Of a stretch of DNA of 13,807 nt, positions 1-6,412 are shown one piece after another. Each line of letters starts with the position of its first letter. The first letter of the stretch is position 1. A model generated the notes under the pieces. That model was not told where the DNA came from. It saw only the letters and a list, made by a program, of their open reading frames with translations, and made no database searches. The translations under genes were made by a program, and so were the position numbers. Source of the stretch: Acidobacteriota bacterium (GTDB taxonomy: Bacteria; Acidobacteriota; Terriglobia; Terriglobales; Acidobacteriaceae); assembly GCA_003225515.1 (NCBI GenBank), contig QIAK01000141.1:1636-15442 (forward strand), given 5' to 3'.

Positions 1-941
1 GGCACAGGCGAGCCCTCTCGCTCGATTACGGCGAAGGGGTCCTTGGGCAGAACCCGCGGCTCAATCACGAACTCTGTAGGAAGGCCTATTTGGGCTCGCA
101 CAAGAACATCAGCTGGCACAGAGCGCAGGCACGCCAGAATATCTGTGGCACTGTTGCATCCGACGCGCGTGACTAGCGGAGCCTGATCGGCCTCAGCTAA
201 GGCAAGATGTCGCGTGAAATGGAGTGGAACGCCGTCACTTTCGATGCCCGCACGCGAGAAGAGGCCCCGTGCCGCCGGCGATGCCAGCAGGACTTGCACA
301 TCTGCTCCGCCGGCAGACTGGCCGAATGCCATCACACGAGTGGGATCGCCGCCAAATGCTCCGATATTGCGCTGCACCCAAGCTAATGCGGCGATTTGAT
401 CCATTAATCCATAGTTGCCTGAAGAACCATTACCTTCTTTCGTAAGCAGGGGATGTACGAAGAAACCCAAGCTGCCCACGCGGTATTCGGCCGTGACGAC
501 AATAACACCGCGAGTCGCAAGAGCGGGCGAATCATATGGAATCTGACGGGTTGAACCTCGGAAGTCCCCTCCTCCATGAAAAAAGACCATCACCGGCTGG
601 TGTGCCTTCGCTGTAATCGAAGTGGAAGTGAAGACGTTTAGGTAGAGGCAATCTTCATTGCCGATCAGATCTCCACTGGACGCTATTTGCATACAGGCAT
701 TGCCAAACGTCGAAGTGTCGCGAATGCCACTCCAGCTGCGCGGAGGAAGTGGAGGACGCCAGCGCAGGTGGTCGACCGGCGGTGCGCCGAAGGGGATTCC
801 GCGAAACGCGCGCATCTCCCCTTCGGTCACCCCACGCACGAGCCCTGATTCTGTGCGTACTACTGTGCTGGCGTTCTGTGCGACAGAGATCGTGACCAGG
901 GCCAAACTCATTGTCACAACGCATAATGCCCTGAATCGCAT
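1..941 (-). CDS. Type B carboxylesterase, secreted; 3' end beyond the window
   Basis: The frame is open from the ATG at 941 to the left edge, giving 313 residues; the C-terminal part is missing. An ideal GGAGG lies just before the ATG. Residues 1-22 form a signal peptide ending V-A-Q, so the product is probably exported. Family hallmarks are the N-terminal G-x-V-R-G...F-R-G-I-P-F-A/G block (about 33-52), E-D-C-L-Y-L-N-V near 99-106, the oxyanion loop HGGG at 122-125, and the nucleophile elbow F-G-Q-S-A-G-G with Ser209. Gln stands where Glu is usual (GESAGG), a variant I associate with bacterial members. The catalytic Glu and His should lie in the missing part. Expected reaction: hydrolysis of carboxylic esters; the substrate cannot be deduced. 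The next genes to the right are decayed mobile-element remains, so it has no visible operon partner on that side. Confidence 0.93.
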   Translation of the reverse strand, partial: MRFRALCVVTMSLALVTISVAQNASTVVRTESGLVRGVTEGEMRAFRGIPFGAPPVDHLRWRPPLPPRSWSGIRDTSTFGNACMQIASSGDLIGNEDCLYLNVFTSTSITAKAHQPVMVFFHGGGDFRGSTRQIPYDSPALATRGVIVVTAEYRVGSLGFFVHPLLTKEGNGSSGNYGLMDQIAALAWVQRNIGAFGGDPTRVMAFGQSAGGADVQVLLASPAARGLFSRAGIESDGVPLHFTRHLALAEADQAPLVTRVGCNSATDILACLRSVPADVLVRAQIGLPTEFVIEPRVLPKDPFAVIEREGSPV

Positions 942-1439
942 GGTGCCTCCCTCGTAAGTAACAGTGCAAACGAAGGCGAGGACGGGAACTGGATGTATGA
1001 CCGAGTCCGAGTATATGCGTGACAGACCCGCTGTCAAGCTGTCATGGCTATGCTTATTACACCCACTCTCCGAGCAAATAACTCGGTTGCGAGCAACAGC
1101 ATGACCAGGATACTCCTGTGCAAACATGGCGCTTCATAGACCTCCTCCACCACGCAACCTCAGAACGAAAGGCCTAGTTAAACCCACATGGAAGTTCGGG
1201 CTGAATATACACCCTGCACCGAATTGTCGAGATCGTTTTTTCAATTGCAATATCCCACACAATCTTGTTGTGCCATCTATCGCGATTTCACTCAATACCC
1301 CGTTTCTTTCTTGTTGCGCTCCGATGTCTAATTTATCGGACAACACGCTAGGTGCTGAAAGAGGGTCGTGGGGTGGGGAGAGCGGAGCAGGCGGCATGCA
1401 GGTGCGGAGATAAGTTCGGCGAACACGCACTTCAGGCTT
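942..1439. other. Gene-poor interval left of the excisionase relic
   Basis: About 500 bases with no convincing gene. The part next to 941 must carry the esterase promoter, but I see no clear -35/-10 pair. The open frames crossing the interval show no recognisable domain, no ribosome-binding site and no family resemblance. The minus-strand frame continuing from the HTH relic at 1440-1538 stays open down to about 1134, but its residues there are not domain-like, so I read it as noise. Confidence 0.5.
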
Positions 1440-1538
1440 GCAGCCTCTCATCGGTTGCACGGTCGCAGCATGCACGCCCAGCAGCTTTGCACCTCCTTCA
1501 GAGTCCAGCAGCGGTTCAAATTCCCCGGATGTTGTTTC
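1440..1538 (-). pseudogene. Excisionase/MerR-like HTH DNA-binding relic
   Basis: On the minus strand one frame reads F-E-P-L-L-D-S-E-G-G-A-K-L-L-G-V-H-A-A-T-V-Q-x-M. This is the start of the short helix-turn-helix proteins (excisionase or MerR-like, usually FEPLLDSEEAAKLLG-hP-TVQRMARRGElPxxRvG...W). The second half, with the R-G-E...R-V-G wing and the W-R-F tail, cannot be found in frame, and no start codon with a ribosome-binding site precedes it. It is therefore a fragment. It lies about 570 bp from the integrase remnant on the same strand, as expected for the int/xis pair of one integrated element. The identification rests on about 30 residues. Confidence 0.6.
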
Positions 1539-1724
1539 ATGAATCTTCTCTTCTTCGCAATTGAATCGTTGCTGTCGTAGAAACCGAATTGAAAAGACTG
1601 GGCGCAATCGTGAACTCTCCCGCTGCTCCCTTCGGCTCCAAATCATCACAACCTGTAATGAACAAATCGGCTCCTACTGCGGCCATCCGTGCTCGCAAGT
1701 TTTTGATTTTAAGCAGTATTTGCC

Positions 1725-1772
1725 GACTCAGAACCCAAAGGTCGGCGGTTCAAAATCCACCCCCCGCAACCA
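1725..1772 (+). pseudogene. 3' half of a tRNA-Met-like gene (attachment-site scar)
   Basis: From the anticodon loop (ctcagaa, where tRNA-Met would have ctcataa) the sequence follows a tRNA 3' half: anticodon-stem strand cccaa, variable loop aggtc, T-arm ggcgg-ttcaaaa-tccacc, acceptor strand ccccgca and an encoded CCA. The 5' half is missing: the bases before the loop cannot form the anticodon stem, and no D-arm or 5' acceptor precedes. The T-arm has an extra A and a G-to-A change, so it is not a working tRNA. Homology that begins in the anticodon loop and ends at the 3' end is the signature of an att site left by a tyrosine integrase. That fits the integrase relic at 2106-2309. I infer the parent tRNA as Met from memory of similar genes. 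Confidence 0.7.
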
Positions 1773-1789
1773 AGTTAATCAACATCTTA

Positions 1790-1821
1790 GGGCACCCATG
1801 TTCGGGTGCCTTTTCTATTTT
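1790..1821 (+). terminator. Rho-independent terminator behind the tRNA 3' half
   Basis: A 7-bp perfect stem GGCACCC (1791-1797) / GGGTGCC (1804-1810) with the 6-nt loop atgttc is followed by ttttctatttt. It begins 18 nt after the CCA of the tRNA remnant, where a tRNA terminator belongs. It was presumably carried along with the attachment site. Confidence 0.75.
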
Positions 1822-1839
1822 GTCCGCCTTTTGTCCGCC
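1818..1839 (+). repeat. Tandem 11-bp direct repeat, 2 copies
   Basis: The unit ttttgtccgcc occurs twice without a gap (1818-1828 and 1829-1839), directly behind the tRNA-type terminator. Short direct repeats flanking an att core often bind integrase or excisionase, so an arm-site role is possible. That role is inference; replication slippage explains it equally well. Confidence 0.6.
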
Positions 1840-2105
1840 TTTCGACAGATGGAGCCGAGCCCGCTATCTTCCGAAACCTGCGGCAATCGTGTGAACAGTC
1901 TTGTTTTCTTGGATTCAGCAGAACGGAGAAAATGCGTAGCGATGCACAGCAATCCCCCAGATAAACAGGAGCACGCTACGCTCACGTGCTCGCCCAGGCA
2001 GAGTTATTGTGCAAGGACTGGGTTGCATAGAATGGCCGAGCATTCCTGCAACCCATCTTTGATCGCAAGTACTTTCAACGATAAAACGCGCGACGGAAAA
2101 GCCCC
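1840..2105. other. Non-coding interval between att scar and integrase relic
   Basis: No gene, RNA or convincing hairpin is seen. A plus-strand frame stays open through this stretch from 1561 to 2160, but it also crosses the tRNA remnant and terminator and has no domain-like composition. I therefore regard it as chance. Confidence 0.5.
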
Positions 2106-2309
2106 TCAATTTACGATACCAGGAGTGCCGATCAAATCCTTTCTGGCAGTCGCTAGGTGATTCTGTGTCATTCTTAAAGCCGCCCGCATATCATTCTCGG
2201 CGATGATGGCATAGCGGCGGAACATGGAGTCAGTCTTATGTCCCGAGATCTGCATCGCTGTCACTTGGGCGAACAGGTTTGATTTTCCTATGGTTTGAAG
2301 AGCGTCGAG
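2106..2309 (-). pseudogene. Tyrosine recombinase (phage-type integrase), C-terminal fragment
   Basis: The last 57 codons of this frame read N-L-F-A-Q-V-T-A-M-Q-I-S-G-H-K-T-D-S-M-F, then R-R-Y-A-I-I-A-E-N-D-M-R-A-A-L, and end at a stop at 2106. They contain the catalytic H-x-x-R-equivalent region (S-G-H-K-T) and the tyrosine nucleophile (R-R-Y) of tyrosine integrases. Before this the family expects R-R-T-A-x-R-N-L-V-R-A-G-V. Here only a shortened, diverged version remains (about 2250-2309), and the rest of the roughly 350-400-aa protein is absent. The gene is dead. It points toward the tRNA-Met-like att scar about 330 bp away, which supports a common origin. Confidence 0.82.
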
Positions 2310-2414
2310 AACGGGCTTCACTGGCCGCGAAAGCGCGTTGGGCGAAAAGAAGCAAAGGTAGTGGATGTCTGTACCCCGGTGTCGCATCGTTGTGTCGGAT
2401 GCACGACCAAAGAT

Positions 2415-2630
2415 GTGAGCGGCCCCAAGCACGTTTCGACTTCGTTTGTTGAAAGGCAGAACTTTGCTGTGCCGCTAAATTATTTCGCCTACAACTTCAT
2501 CAAGATTCACCGTACACTGCGGATGAGTCCGGCGATGGCCGCTGGCGTGACAGATCGACTCTGGAGCGTAGAAGATTTAGTAGCCCTCTGGGAAGCCTAC
2601 GAGCAGCGGAGGTCGGAAAGAGCGGCGTAA
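2415..2630 (+). pseudogene. Transposase C-terminal fragment with internal deletion (IS1-like annotation group)
   Basis: In-frame with a TAA at 2628 are P-K-H-V-S-T-S-F-V-E-R-Q-N, then N-Y-F-A-Y-N-F-I-K-I-H-R-T-L-R, then S-P-A-M-A-A-G-V-T-D-R-L-W and V-A-L-W-E-A-Y-E-Q-R-R. This is the C-terminal part of DDE transposases often annotated as IS1-family in Acidobacteriota and Alphaproteobacteria. In intact members about 25-30 residues (an L-T-M-R-M-S-M-R-R-F-T-R-L-T-N-A-F-S-K-K-like stretch) separate E-R-Q-N from the H-F-x-Y-N-F block. Here the two blocks are almost joined, so an in-frame internal deletion has occurred. The N-terminal catalytic part is also missing. I could not fix terminal inverted repeats. 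Confidence 0.8.
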
Positions 2631-2686
2631 TTCTGCCCGCTAGCGTACCGACCTTTCTGGCACAAAAGAGTAACCTATTTTGCACC

Positions 2687-2842
2687 ATGAGCAGCGTCAA
2701 CAAACCACTCAAACCCATCGGAGAGATAATCGATCATGTTGAACGGATTCGCGAGGAACTAGTCATCCTCCAAAACTCCCTTGAGAAAATAGAATCTTTC
2801 GAACGTGCCCTGTCAGACACGGACCATCAAAATTCAAAGTAG
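2687..2842 (+). CDS. Small coiled-coil protein, 51 aa
   Basis: An ORF of 51 codons starts MSSVNKPLKPIGEIIDHVER and continues as a charged amphipathic helix (R-I-R-E-E-L-V-I-L-Q-N-S-L-E-K-I-E-S-F-E-R). Leucine, isoleucine and valine recur with 3-4 spacing, so it should form one long helix or a coiled coil after a short proline-containing start. The tail is acidic and disordered. Length, helix periodicity and lack of rare codons speak for a real gene, and the opening resembles tiny proteins I associate with Acidobacteriota. There is no good Shine-Dalgarno; aaaagagtaacc lies 15-25 nt upstream. It follows the transposase remnant by 56 bp and may be part of that element or a resident gene. Function unknown. 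Confidence 0.55.
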   Translation: MSSVNKPLKPIGEIIDHVERIREELVILQNSLEKIESFERALSDTDHQNSK

Positions 2843-2864
2843 CCCACTACCCGTTTGTTGATCG

Positions 2865-2892
2865 TGGCCGGAACCAGCGTGCGCTCCGGCCA
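2865..2892. other. Perfect 8-bp hairpin downstream of the SYLF gene
   Basis: TGGCCGGA (2865-2872) pairs with TCCGGCCA (2885-2892) across a 12-nt loop. It sits between the convergent 51-aa ORF and the SYLF gene, where a terminator is expected. Neither side has an immediate T-run; a T9 tract (2917-2925) lies 24 nt further on the plus strand. A terminator role is only possible. Confidence 0.4.
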
Positions 2893-2929
2893 GTCACGAA
2901 TCCGCCCTGCCAATAGTTTTTTTTTGAAG

Positions 2930-3646
2930 CTACTTCCTGTCTTCTTTTGCTTCGGCAATCTTGGCCTGTTGGCCTGCTTCTGAAATGGCTTTCAAGAAGG
3001 CATCGGCACTGCGTGGAGTCGTCGCTTTTCCCGAAAGGATGTTCCGGAACATCATGTGTTTGCCATAGATCGCATGAGTAGAGTCGTTATCCTGCTCCAC
3101 AACCGCGCCTTCCAGAGTTAAGCCCGCGAACACGCCCTTAGAGCGCGAGTACGTCAACGTTTCGGTGTTCATCTTCCAGTCCGTTCCGGCCGAGGCGTGA
3201 CGCCCCACTGGGCCGGCCGCGACAGATCCTTCTCCGGTCAGTTCGAACTTGCTGGAGAGCAGGTGCTGCATGCCCTGGTCGTTCATGACGAGCATGACCA
3301 GGTCTACGTCTTCAATGCCGATCTGCAATCCCCAGCTTCCGCCGCCAACGGAGACAAATGCCGGCGCGCTCCAGCCTTCGGCCGTGCGGCACGTAGCCAC
3401 ACCGCGTCCGTGCTTGCCCCCGAAGACGAATCCGCCCTTAATCAAGTCGGGCACAACCAGAATGCACTTTGCATTGCTCAATACTTCTTCCGGGATACCT
3501 TTGTCCGGGGTGGCCATGATCGCGTGTAGAACATGCACAGACCTGTCCAGGCGGTCGACTGAATCTTGGCGGGCTGAACCCGCAAACGCGTAGGTTCCAA
3601 CTGTAGCGATGAAGCTCATCAGCAAAAGTGACATTGTTTTTTTCAT
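2930..3646 (-). CDS. Exported SYLF-domain (YSC84/DUF500-type) lipid-binding protein
   Basis: 238 residues from the ATG at 3646. An in-frame start exists 14 codons upstream at 3688, but the 3646 ATG has AAGGA at proper distance and is followed directly by a clean signal peptide (M-K-K-T-M-S-L-L-L-M...F-A-G, 1-23). The SYLF domain fills about residues 30-207: C-I-L-V-V-P-D near 61-67, G-G-F-V-F-G-G-K-H-G-R-G-V at 71-83, and the core F-V-S-V-G-G-G-S-W-G-L-Q-I-G at 97-110. V-A-A-G-P-V-G-R follows at 142-149. In eukaryotes this domain binds phosphoinositides; bacterial members are periplasmic or surface proteins of unknown role. The C-terminus (about 215-238) is a charged helix. It is monocistronic as far as visible. 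Confidence 0.93.
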   Translation of the reverse strand: MKKTMSLLLMSFIATVGTYAFAGSARQDSVDRLDRSVHVLHAIMATPDKGIPEEVLSNAKCILVVPDLIKGGFVFGGKHGRGVATCRTAEGWSAPAFVSVGGGSWGLQIGIEDVDLVMLVMNDQGMQHLLSSKFELTGEGSVAAGPVGRHASAGTDWKMNTETLTYSRSKGVFAGLTLEGAVVEQDNDSTHAIYGKHMMFRNILSGKATTPRSADAFLKAISEAGQQAKIAEAKEDRK

Positions 3647-3786
3647 TGAGAGTTTTCCTTTAGGTGCTTCGGAACTAAGAGGAGACAACTTCAGATGGCT
3701 GACTTAGCTCAGAGGACCTGAAAGAGAGAGAAGAGCTCGTCTCAACAATCATCATCGCTCATACAGAAAGCGATAGCTGATCTGAA

Positions 3787-3794
3787 TTGCTCAG
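3787..3794 (+). promoter_or_regulatory. TTGCTCAG motif before the zinc-ribbon gene
   Basis: One of four plus-strand TTGCTCAG copies in the window. It begins exactly 64 nt before the GTG at 3851, the same distance as the copy at 9389 has to the ATG at 9453. The preceding bases (tgatctgaa) resemble the left half of the longer repeat only partly. A regulatory role is inferred from recurrence and position. Confidence 0.35.
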
Positions 3795-3850
3795 TTCTCA
3801 AACCGGGCAGATCAACGTCTCTGGGAGTGGATTGAAGAATCGGAGTAAAT

Positions 3851-4165
3851 GTGAGCAATCCTGCACAGAATCGCGGGCCTTGCGCTGTCATCGTTGTTAC
3901 TGCCGGAGATCAGCGCCATCAGCTAAGACTCCGGCATAGGTGCAATCGAATGGAACCTTATCGTCCTTCTCTCAGCCGGCGCCTCGCGTCCATGCGGGAG
4001 TTTCTTGGAAAGTTACTGACGATGTTTAAGCCGCGGACCCAGGAAGTTCGATCACAAAGGATGTGTCCGTTTTGCGGGCGGATCACGCCACGAGCCAAGC
4101 GATTTTGTCTCGAATGCGGGAAGTCGCTCAGCCCCGTTTCCCTCGAACGTATAGAAGTAAAGTAG
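3851..4165 (+). CDS. Small zinc-ribbon protein
   Basis: The C-terminal half is the conserved part: F-L-G-K-L-L-T-M-F-K, then E-V-R-S-Q-R-M-C-P-F-C-G-R-I-T-P-R-A-K-R-F-C-L-E-C-G-K-S-L. This is two CxxC knuckles 16 residues apart that should bind one zinc ion. The start is uncertain. A GTG at 3851 has GGAG 5 nt away and gives 104 aa; an ATG at 3950 has AGGTG (71 aa); an ATG at 3992 gives 57 aa, the size I expect for this family in Acidobacteriota, but has no ribosome-binding site. I chose 3851 for its ribosome-binding site and for the TTGCTCAG motif 64 nt upstream. Its first 33 residues are not domain-like. Single zinc ribbons may bind nucleic acid or protein; the role is unknown. Confidence 0.65.
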   Translation: MSNPAQNRGPCAVIVVTAGDQRHQLRLRHRCNRMEPYRPSLSRRLASMREFLGKLLTMFKPRTQEVRSQRMCPFCGRITPRAKRFCLECGKSLSPVSLERIEVK

Positions 4166-4294
4166 GCGGAAAAGATAGGCCGAAGGAGAATGGCGTGATC
4201 AGAAGCCAATTGCTCCCATCTAGGAATCATTCCCCGTATTCTTTGTAGAACTGCTGATGCCCTAGTCTGTTTCGTAGTTAGAAGATGTGCCTGC

Positions 4295-4729
4295 TTACGC
4301 TCGCCTCGCAGCGAACCGTTCGCGACGACGATGCCGTACCGGCACTTGTGTATTCAGCGTAGCTCGATCGCGTGGGTCGGGCTTCACATTCAAGATAAAG
4401 TGAACGGTAGCCCATAGAAAGTGGGCGCCGTCGGCCTTGGTCACGAGGGCATCGACTGATTTCAGCGCTCCGTCAGGTAATTCCAGGTGGTCGGCAACCA
4501 TGACGATTGGGAGCTCCGGCTTGACCTTCTTAATCTCAGTTGCCACGGTCGACCCATTCAGTAGTCCCAAATTGTATTCGAGCACGATTGCATCCACAGG
4601 GCGCGTCATTAAGAGCCGTAGGCCCTCCGAGCCGCTGGCAGCGGTGACCAGTTCGTATCCGTTTTCTTGCAACAGCGCTAATTGAGCCGGATCCCGGTGG
4701 ATACAAAGCAAGGTGCTGTTAGTCGCCAT
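4295..4729 (-). CDS. Stand-alone receiver-like protein with degenerate phosphorylation site
   Basis: 144 residues with a response-regulator receiver fold and no output domain. Strand 1 reads T-L-L-C-I-H-R-D-P, where the usual acidic pair D-D has become H-R followed by D. The phosphoacceptor position reads A-I-V-L-E-Y-N-L-G-L-L-N-G, with Glu (about residue 51) where Asp is required. Strand 4 is I-V-M-V-A-D-H, lacking the Thr/Ser switch. The conserved Lys survives in A-L-V-T-K-A-D. It is therefore probably not phosphorylated; Glu can mimic an acyl phosphate, so it may be locked or act as a scaffold. The C-terminal 25 residues are Arg-rich. It follows the sortase gene by 78 bp on the same strand and may be co-transcribed. 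No Shine-Dalgarno is evident before the ATG. Confidence 0.85.
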   Translation of the reverse strand: MATNSTLLCIHRDPAQLALLQENGYELVTAASGSEGLRLLMTRPVDAIVLEYNLGLLNGSTVATEIKKVKPELPIVMVADHLELPDGALKSVDALVTKADGAHFLWATVHFILNVKPDPRDRATLNTQVPVRHRRRERFAARRA

Positions 4730-4762
4730 GTCTATCAGTTATAGAGGGTTGTCTTCGGCAAT

Positions 4763-4780
4763 TCTGCTCAAGATTGCTCA
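4763..4780 (-). promoter_or_regulatory. Degenerate copy of the TGAGC-N6-GCTCA repeat upstream of the receiver gene
   Basis: On the minus strand it reads tgagcaatcttgagcaga, matching 15 of 18 positions of the repeat found at 6949 and 13616. It has the same orientation relative to the downstream gene and ends 33 nt before the ATG at 4729. Regulatory role inferred. Confidence 0.35.
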
Positions 4781-4807
4781 ACCTGCGCGGAATCCAACTG
4801 TCGAAAG

Positions 4808-5419
4808 TTAGTACCTGTGAGCTCGCACCACAAACCGTTGCGGTGCAGCGCCCAAAAAATAGAACGGATAGCAAGTCACCAGGGTGAGTTCGGATTCGTT
4901 CGAGGGCGACAAGACACTGATGTCCCCAGGCTCGACGACCTTCATCCAATCTACCCGGTAGCGAAATAGCCCAGCGGCCGTCTGAAGTTGGATCTCGTCT
5001 TGTCCGCGAACATCTTTCAGTTCACGAAAGAATGTATCGCGGTGCCCGGCGATTACAGTATTCCCGACATCCCCCGGAAGCGCACTGTCTGCGAGATGTC
5101 CGGCACCTAGCCGCAATGATCTTGAGCTGGTCCCTTGCAACACAGCGACGGACAGTCCAAGCCTGGGGACATCCAAGCGTCCTAGCATGTCCTCTTGTTT
5201 CATCGCGCGCGCAAGGTGAACTGCTTGAGGCTCTTTCTCCATCCGAAGCTGAGTGGCCAGATACCGTTTTGCAGACACCTGGTAAAGATGGGCATCCAGC
5301 AGAGTGAACCCCACGTAACCAAGCGCGAGCGTGCCAGTCAGGAAAAGAAGACGCCGGGTCCAACGCAGAACTTTCTCGGTGCGCGTTGGAATCGTCTCCT
5401 GTTCAGTGGTTAATTTCAT
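4808..5419 (-). CDS. Class D sortase (transpeptidase)
   Basis: 203 residues. A basic N-terminus is followed by one membrane segment at about 24-42, so the enzyme is tethered to the inner membrane with its catalytic domain outside. The sortase triad is visible: His126 in V-I-A-G-H-R-D, Cys183 in L-V-T-C-Y-P-F and Arg195 in A-P-Q-R-F-V-V-R. L-G-R-L-D-V-P-R-L-G-L and G-A-G-H-L opening the beta-barrel are also typical of class D. Length fits the class (about 190-220). It would cleave an LPxT(A/G) signal and form an acyl-enzyme. The obvious substrate, ending in LPKTA, is the next gene upstream on the same strand (203-bp gap with a hairpin). In a diderm lacking Gram-positive wall polymers the acceptor nucleophile is unknown. 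No clear Shine-Dalgarno precedes the ATG. Confidence 0.94.
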   Translation of the reverse strand: MKLTTEQETIPTRTEKVLRWTRRLLFLTGTLALGYVGFTLLDAHLYQVSAKRYLATQLRMEKEPQAVHLARAMKQEDMLGRLDVPRLGLSVAVLQGTSSRSLRLGAGHLADSALPGDVGNTVIAGHRDTFFRELKDVRGQDEIQLQTAAGLFRYRVDWMKVVEPGDISVLSPSNESELTLVTCYPFYFLGAAPQRFVVRAHRY

Positions 5420-5549
5420 GGCCGCTGATTACTGCCAGACGGGAGTGCCACAGGCGCGGAGTAAATGGTTCGATTCCGCATCGACAGTCGTCCATGCCTG
5501 GCGCCCTTGCTTTTGATTTTTTCCATCATCTAACTTGTGAAAAGAGGAA

Positions 5550-5579
5550 CCGGACGGGCACAGTGCTGGCGCCGTCCGG
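5550..5579 (-). terminator. Hairpin between LPKTA-protein and sortase genes
   Basis: CCGGACGG (5550-5557) and CCGTCCGG (5572-5579) form a perfect 8-bp GC-rich stem with a 14-nt loop. On the minus strand it stands 43 nt after the stop of the LPKTA protein and is followed by ttcctctttt, an imperfect T-tract. It may act as a leaky terminator that lets the abundant substrate be made in excess over the sortase. Confidence 0.5.
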
Positions 5580-5622
5580 CCTTCGTCAATTCATGGATCG
5601 ATTACCTCACTGATCCACGTTC

Positions 5623-6327
5623 TCAACTAATTCGTACCGCCTTCGCTTTTGAAAAGGCGGACAAACTGAACCCGGCAGCAATGGTCAGCAGCCCAATCAG
5701 TGCAATCAGGGGCAGAGGGCTGGCTGTTTTCGGAAGCCGATCAATGGCAGCCACAGTAGTCAGCGCTGAAGGGGGTGCTTCAACAACCTGAGCCAATTCG
5801 ATGGGCTCGCCAGTTGGGGCGACGGCCTCAACGGGCGCCGTTTTCAAGGCGTCAATCGGCGCCGCAGCAAGCGGGACGCGGGTCGCAAGCACAGGGACCT
5901 TGGTTTCCATCGCCAACTCGATCGCTCTCGGTTTTTCGTAGACAAATTCCTCACCCCATTCATGTCCGGGATAGAACCATGCCCTTAGGGCCTCTGGCTC
6001 TCCGGTGGGCCGCTCGCGAAACGTAATTACAGTTTTGTCAGTCGTTTTCAAGCGGTAGTTTGGAATTGCCAGGATTGTCGTCAGCACCTGAGTTTCATCT
6101 TTATTAAAAATCTGGACGATGTGTCTATCCGATTGTGAATCCAGAATCTTGAAAACGTATGTGCCAGCAGGCAGGTTGTGTTGGCCAACTCCCGGAACTT
6201 CGACGGGCTCGGTGAAAGTGATGACGGTCTTTCGGCTCCAGTCATCAGCCGAAGCGGTGGGCACGGCGAGTGAACAGATCACAGCCAGGCATAGTGGGAT
6301 TCCTAGTCCTTTAAGCAGTTTCATCAT
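5623..6327 (-). CDS. Secreted protein with C-terminal LPKTA sorting signal (sortase substrate)
   Basis: 234 residues. AGGAG precedes two adjacent ATGs (6327 and 6324); the second has better spacing. Residues 1-27 are a signal peptide ending A-S-A. About 30-130 is a compact beta-rich domain (R-K-T-V-I-T-F...V-P-G-V, L-P-A-G-T-Y-V-F-K, H-I-V-Q-I-F-N-K-D, then F-R-E-R-P-T-G-E-P-E-A-L-R-A-W-F-Y-P-G), a pattern I associate with many acidobacterial exported proteins but cannot name. About 140-195 is a Pro/Ala/Glu/Val-rich linker. The end is a complete sorting signal: LPKTA at 198-202, a hydrophobic helix at about 204-223, then K-A-K-A-V-R. The LPxTA form suits class D sortases, and a class D sortase is encoded next on the same strand. 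Likely an abundant envelope protein, first membrane-held and then sortase-processed. Confidence 0.9.
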   Translation of the reverse strand: MMKLLKGLGIPLCLAVICSLAVPTASADDWSRKTVITFTEPVEVPGVGQHNLPAGTYVFKILDSQSDRHIVQIFNKDETQVLTTILAIPNYRLKTTDKTVITFRERPTGEPEALRAWFYPGHEWGEEFVYEKPRAIELAMETKVPVLATRVPLAAAPIDALKTAPVEAVAPTGEPIELAQVVEAPPSALTTVAAIDRLPKTASPLPLIALIGLLTIAAGFSLSAFSKAKAVRIS

Positions 6328-6412
6328 TTCTCCTGAATTTTCTCCGACAGACTCGCACGGCGGTTGTTATGTAAGAGAGACCTTTATGCTATCGGCTTCA
6401 TAAAGAGATCTA

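Noticed and set aside
1134..1649. 171-aa minus-strand open frame as a complete gene
   Set aside because: Only about 30 residues match an HTH family; the remainder lacks domain character and there is no ribosome-binding site. Kept only as a relic at 1440-1538.
1561..2160. 199-aa plus-strand open frame
   Set aside because: It runs across the tRNA remnant, its terminator and the integrase relic on the other strand, with no recognisable domain.
2917..2925. T9 tract as a terminator tail for the 51-aa ORF
   Set aside because: It is 24 nt away from the nearest hairpin (2865-2892), too far for intrinsic termination.
5455..5490. GGTTCGATTCC resembling a tRNA T-loop
   Set aside because: The flanking bases do not form the T-stem, and no acceptor, D-arm or anticodon arm can be built around it.
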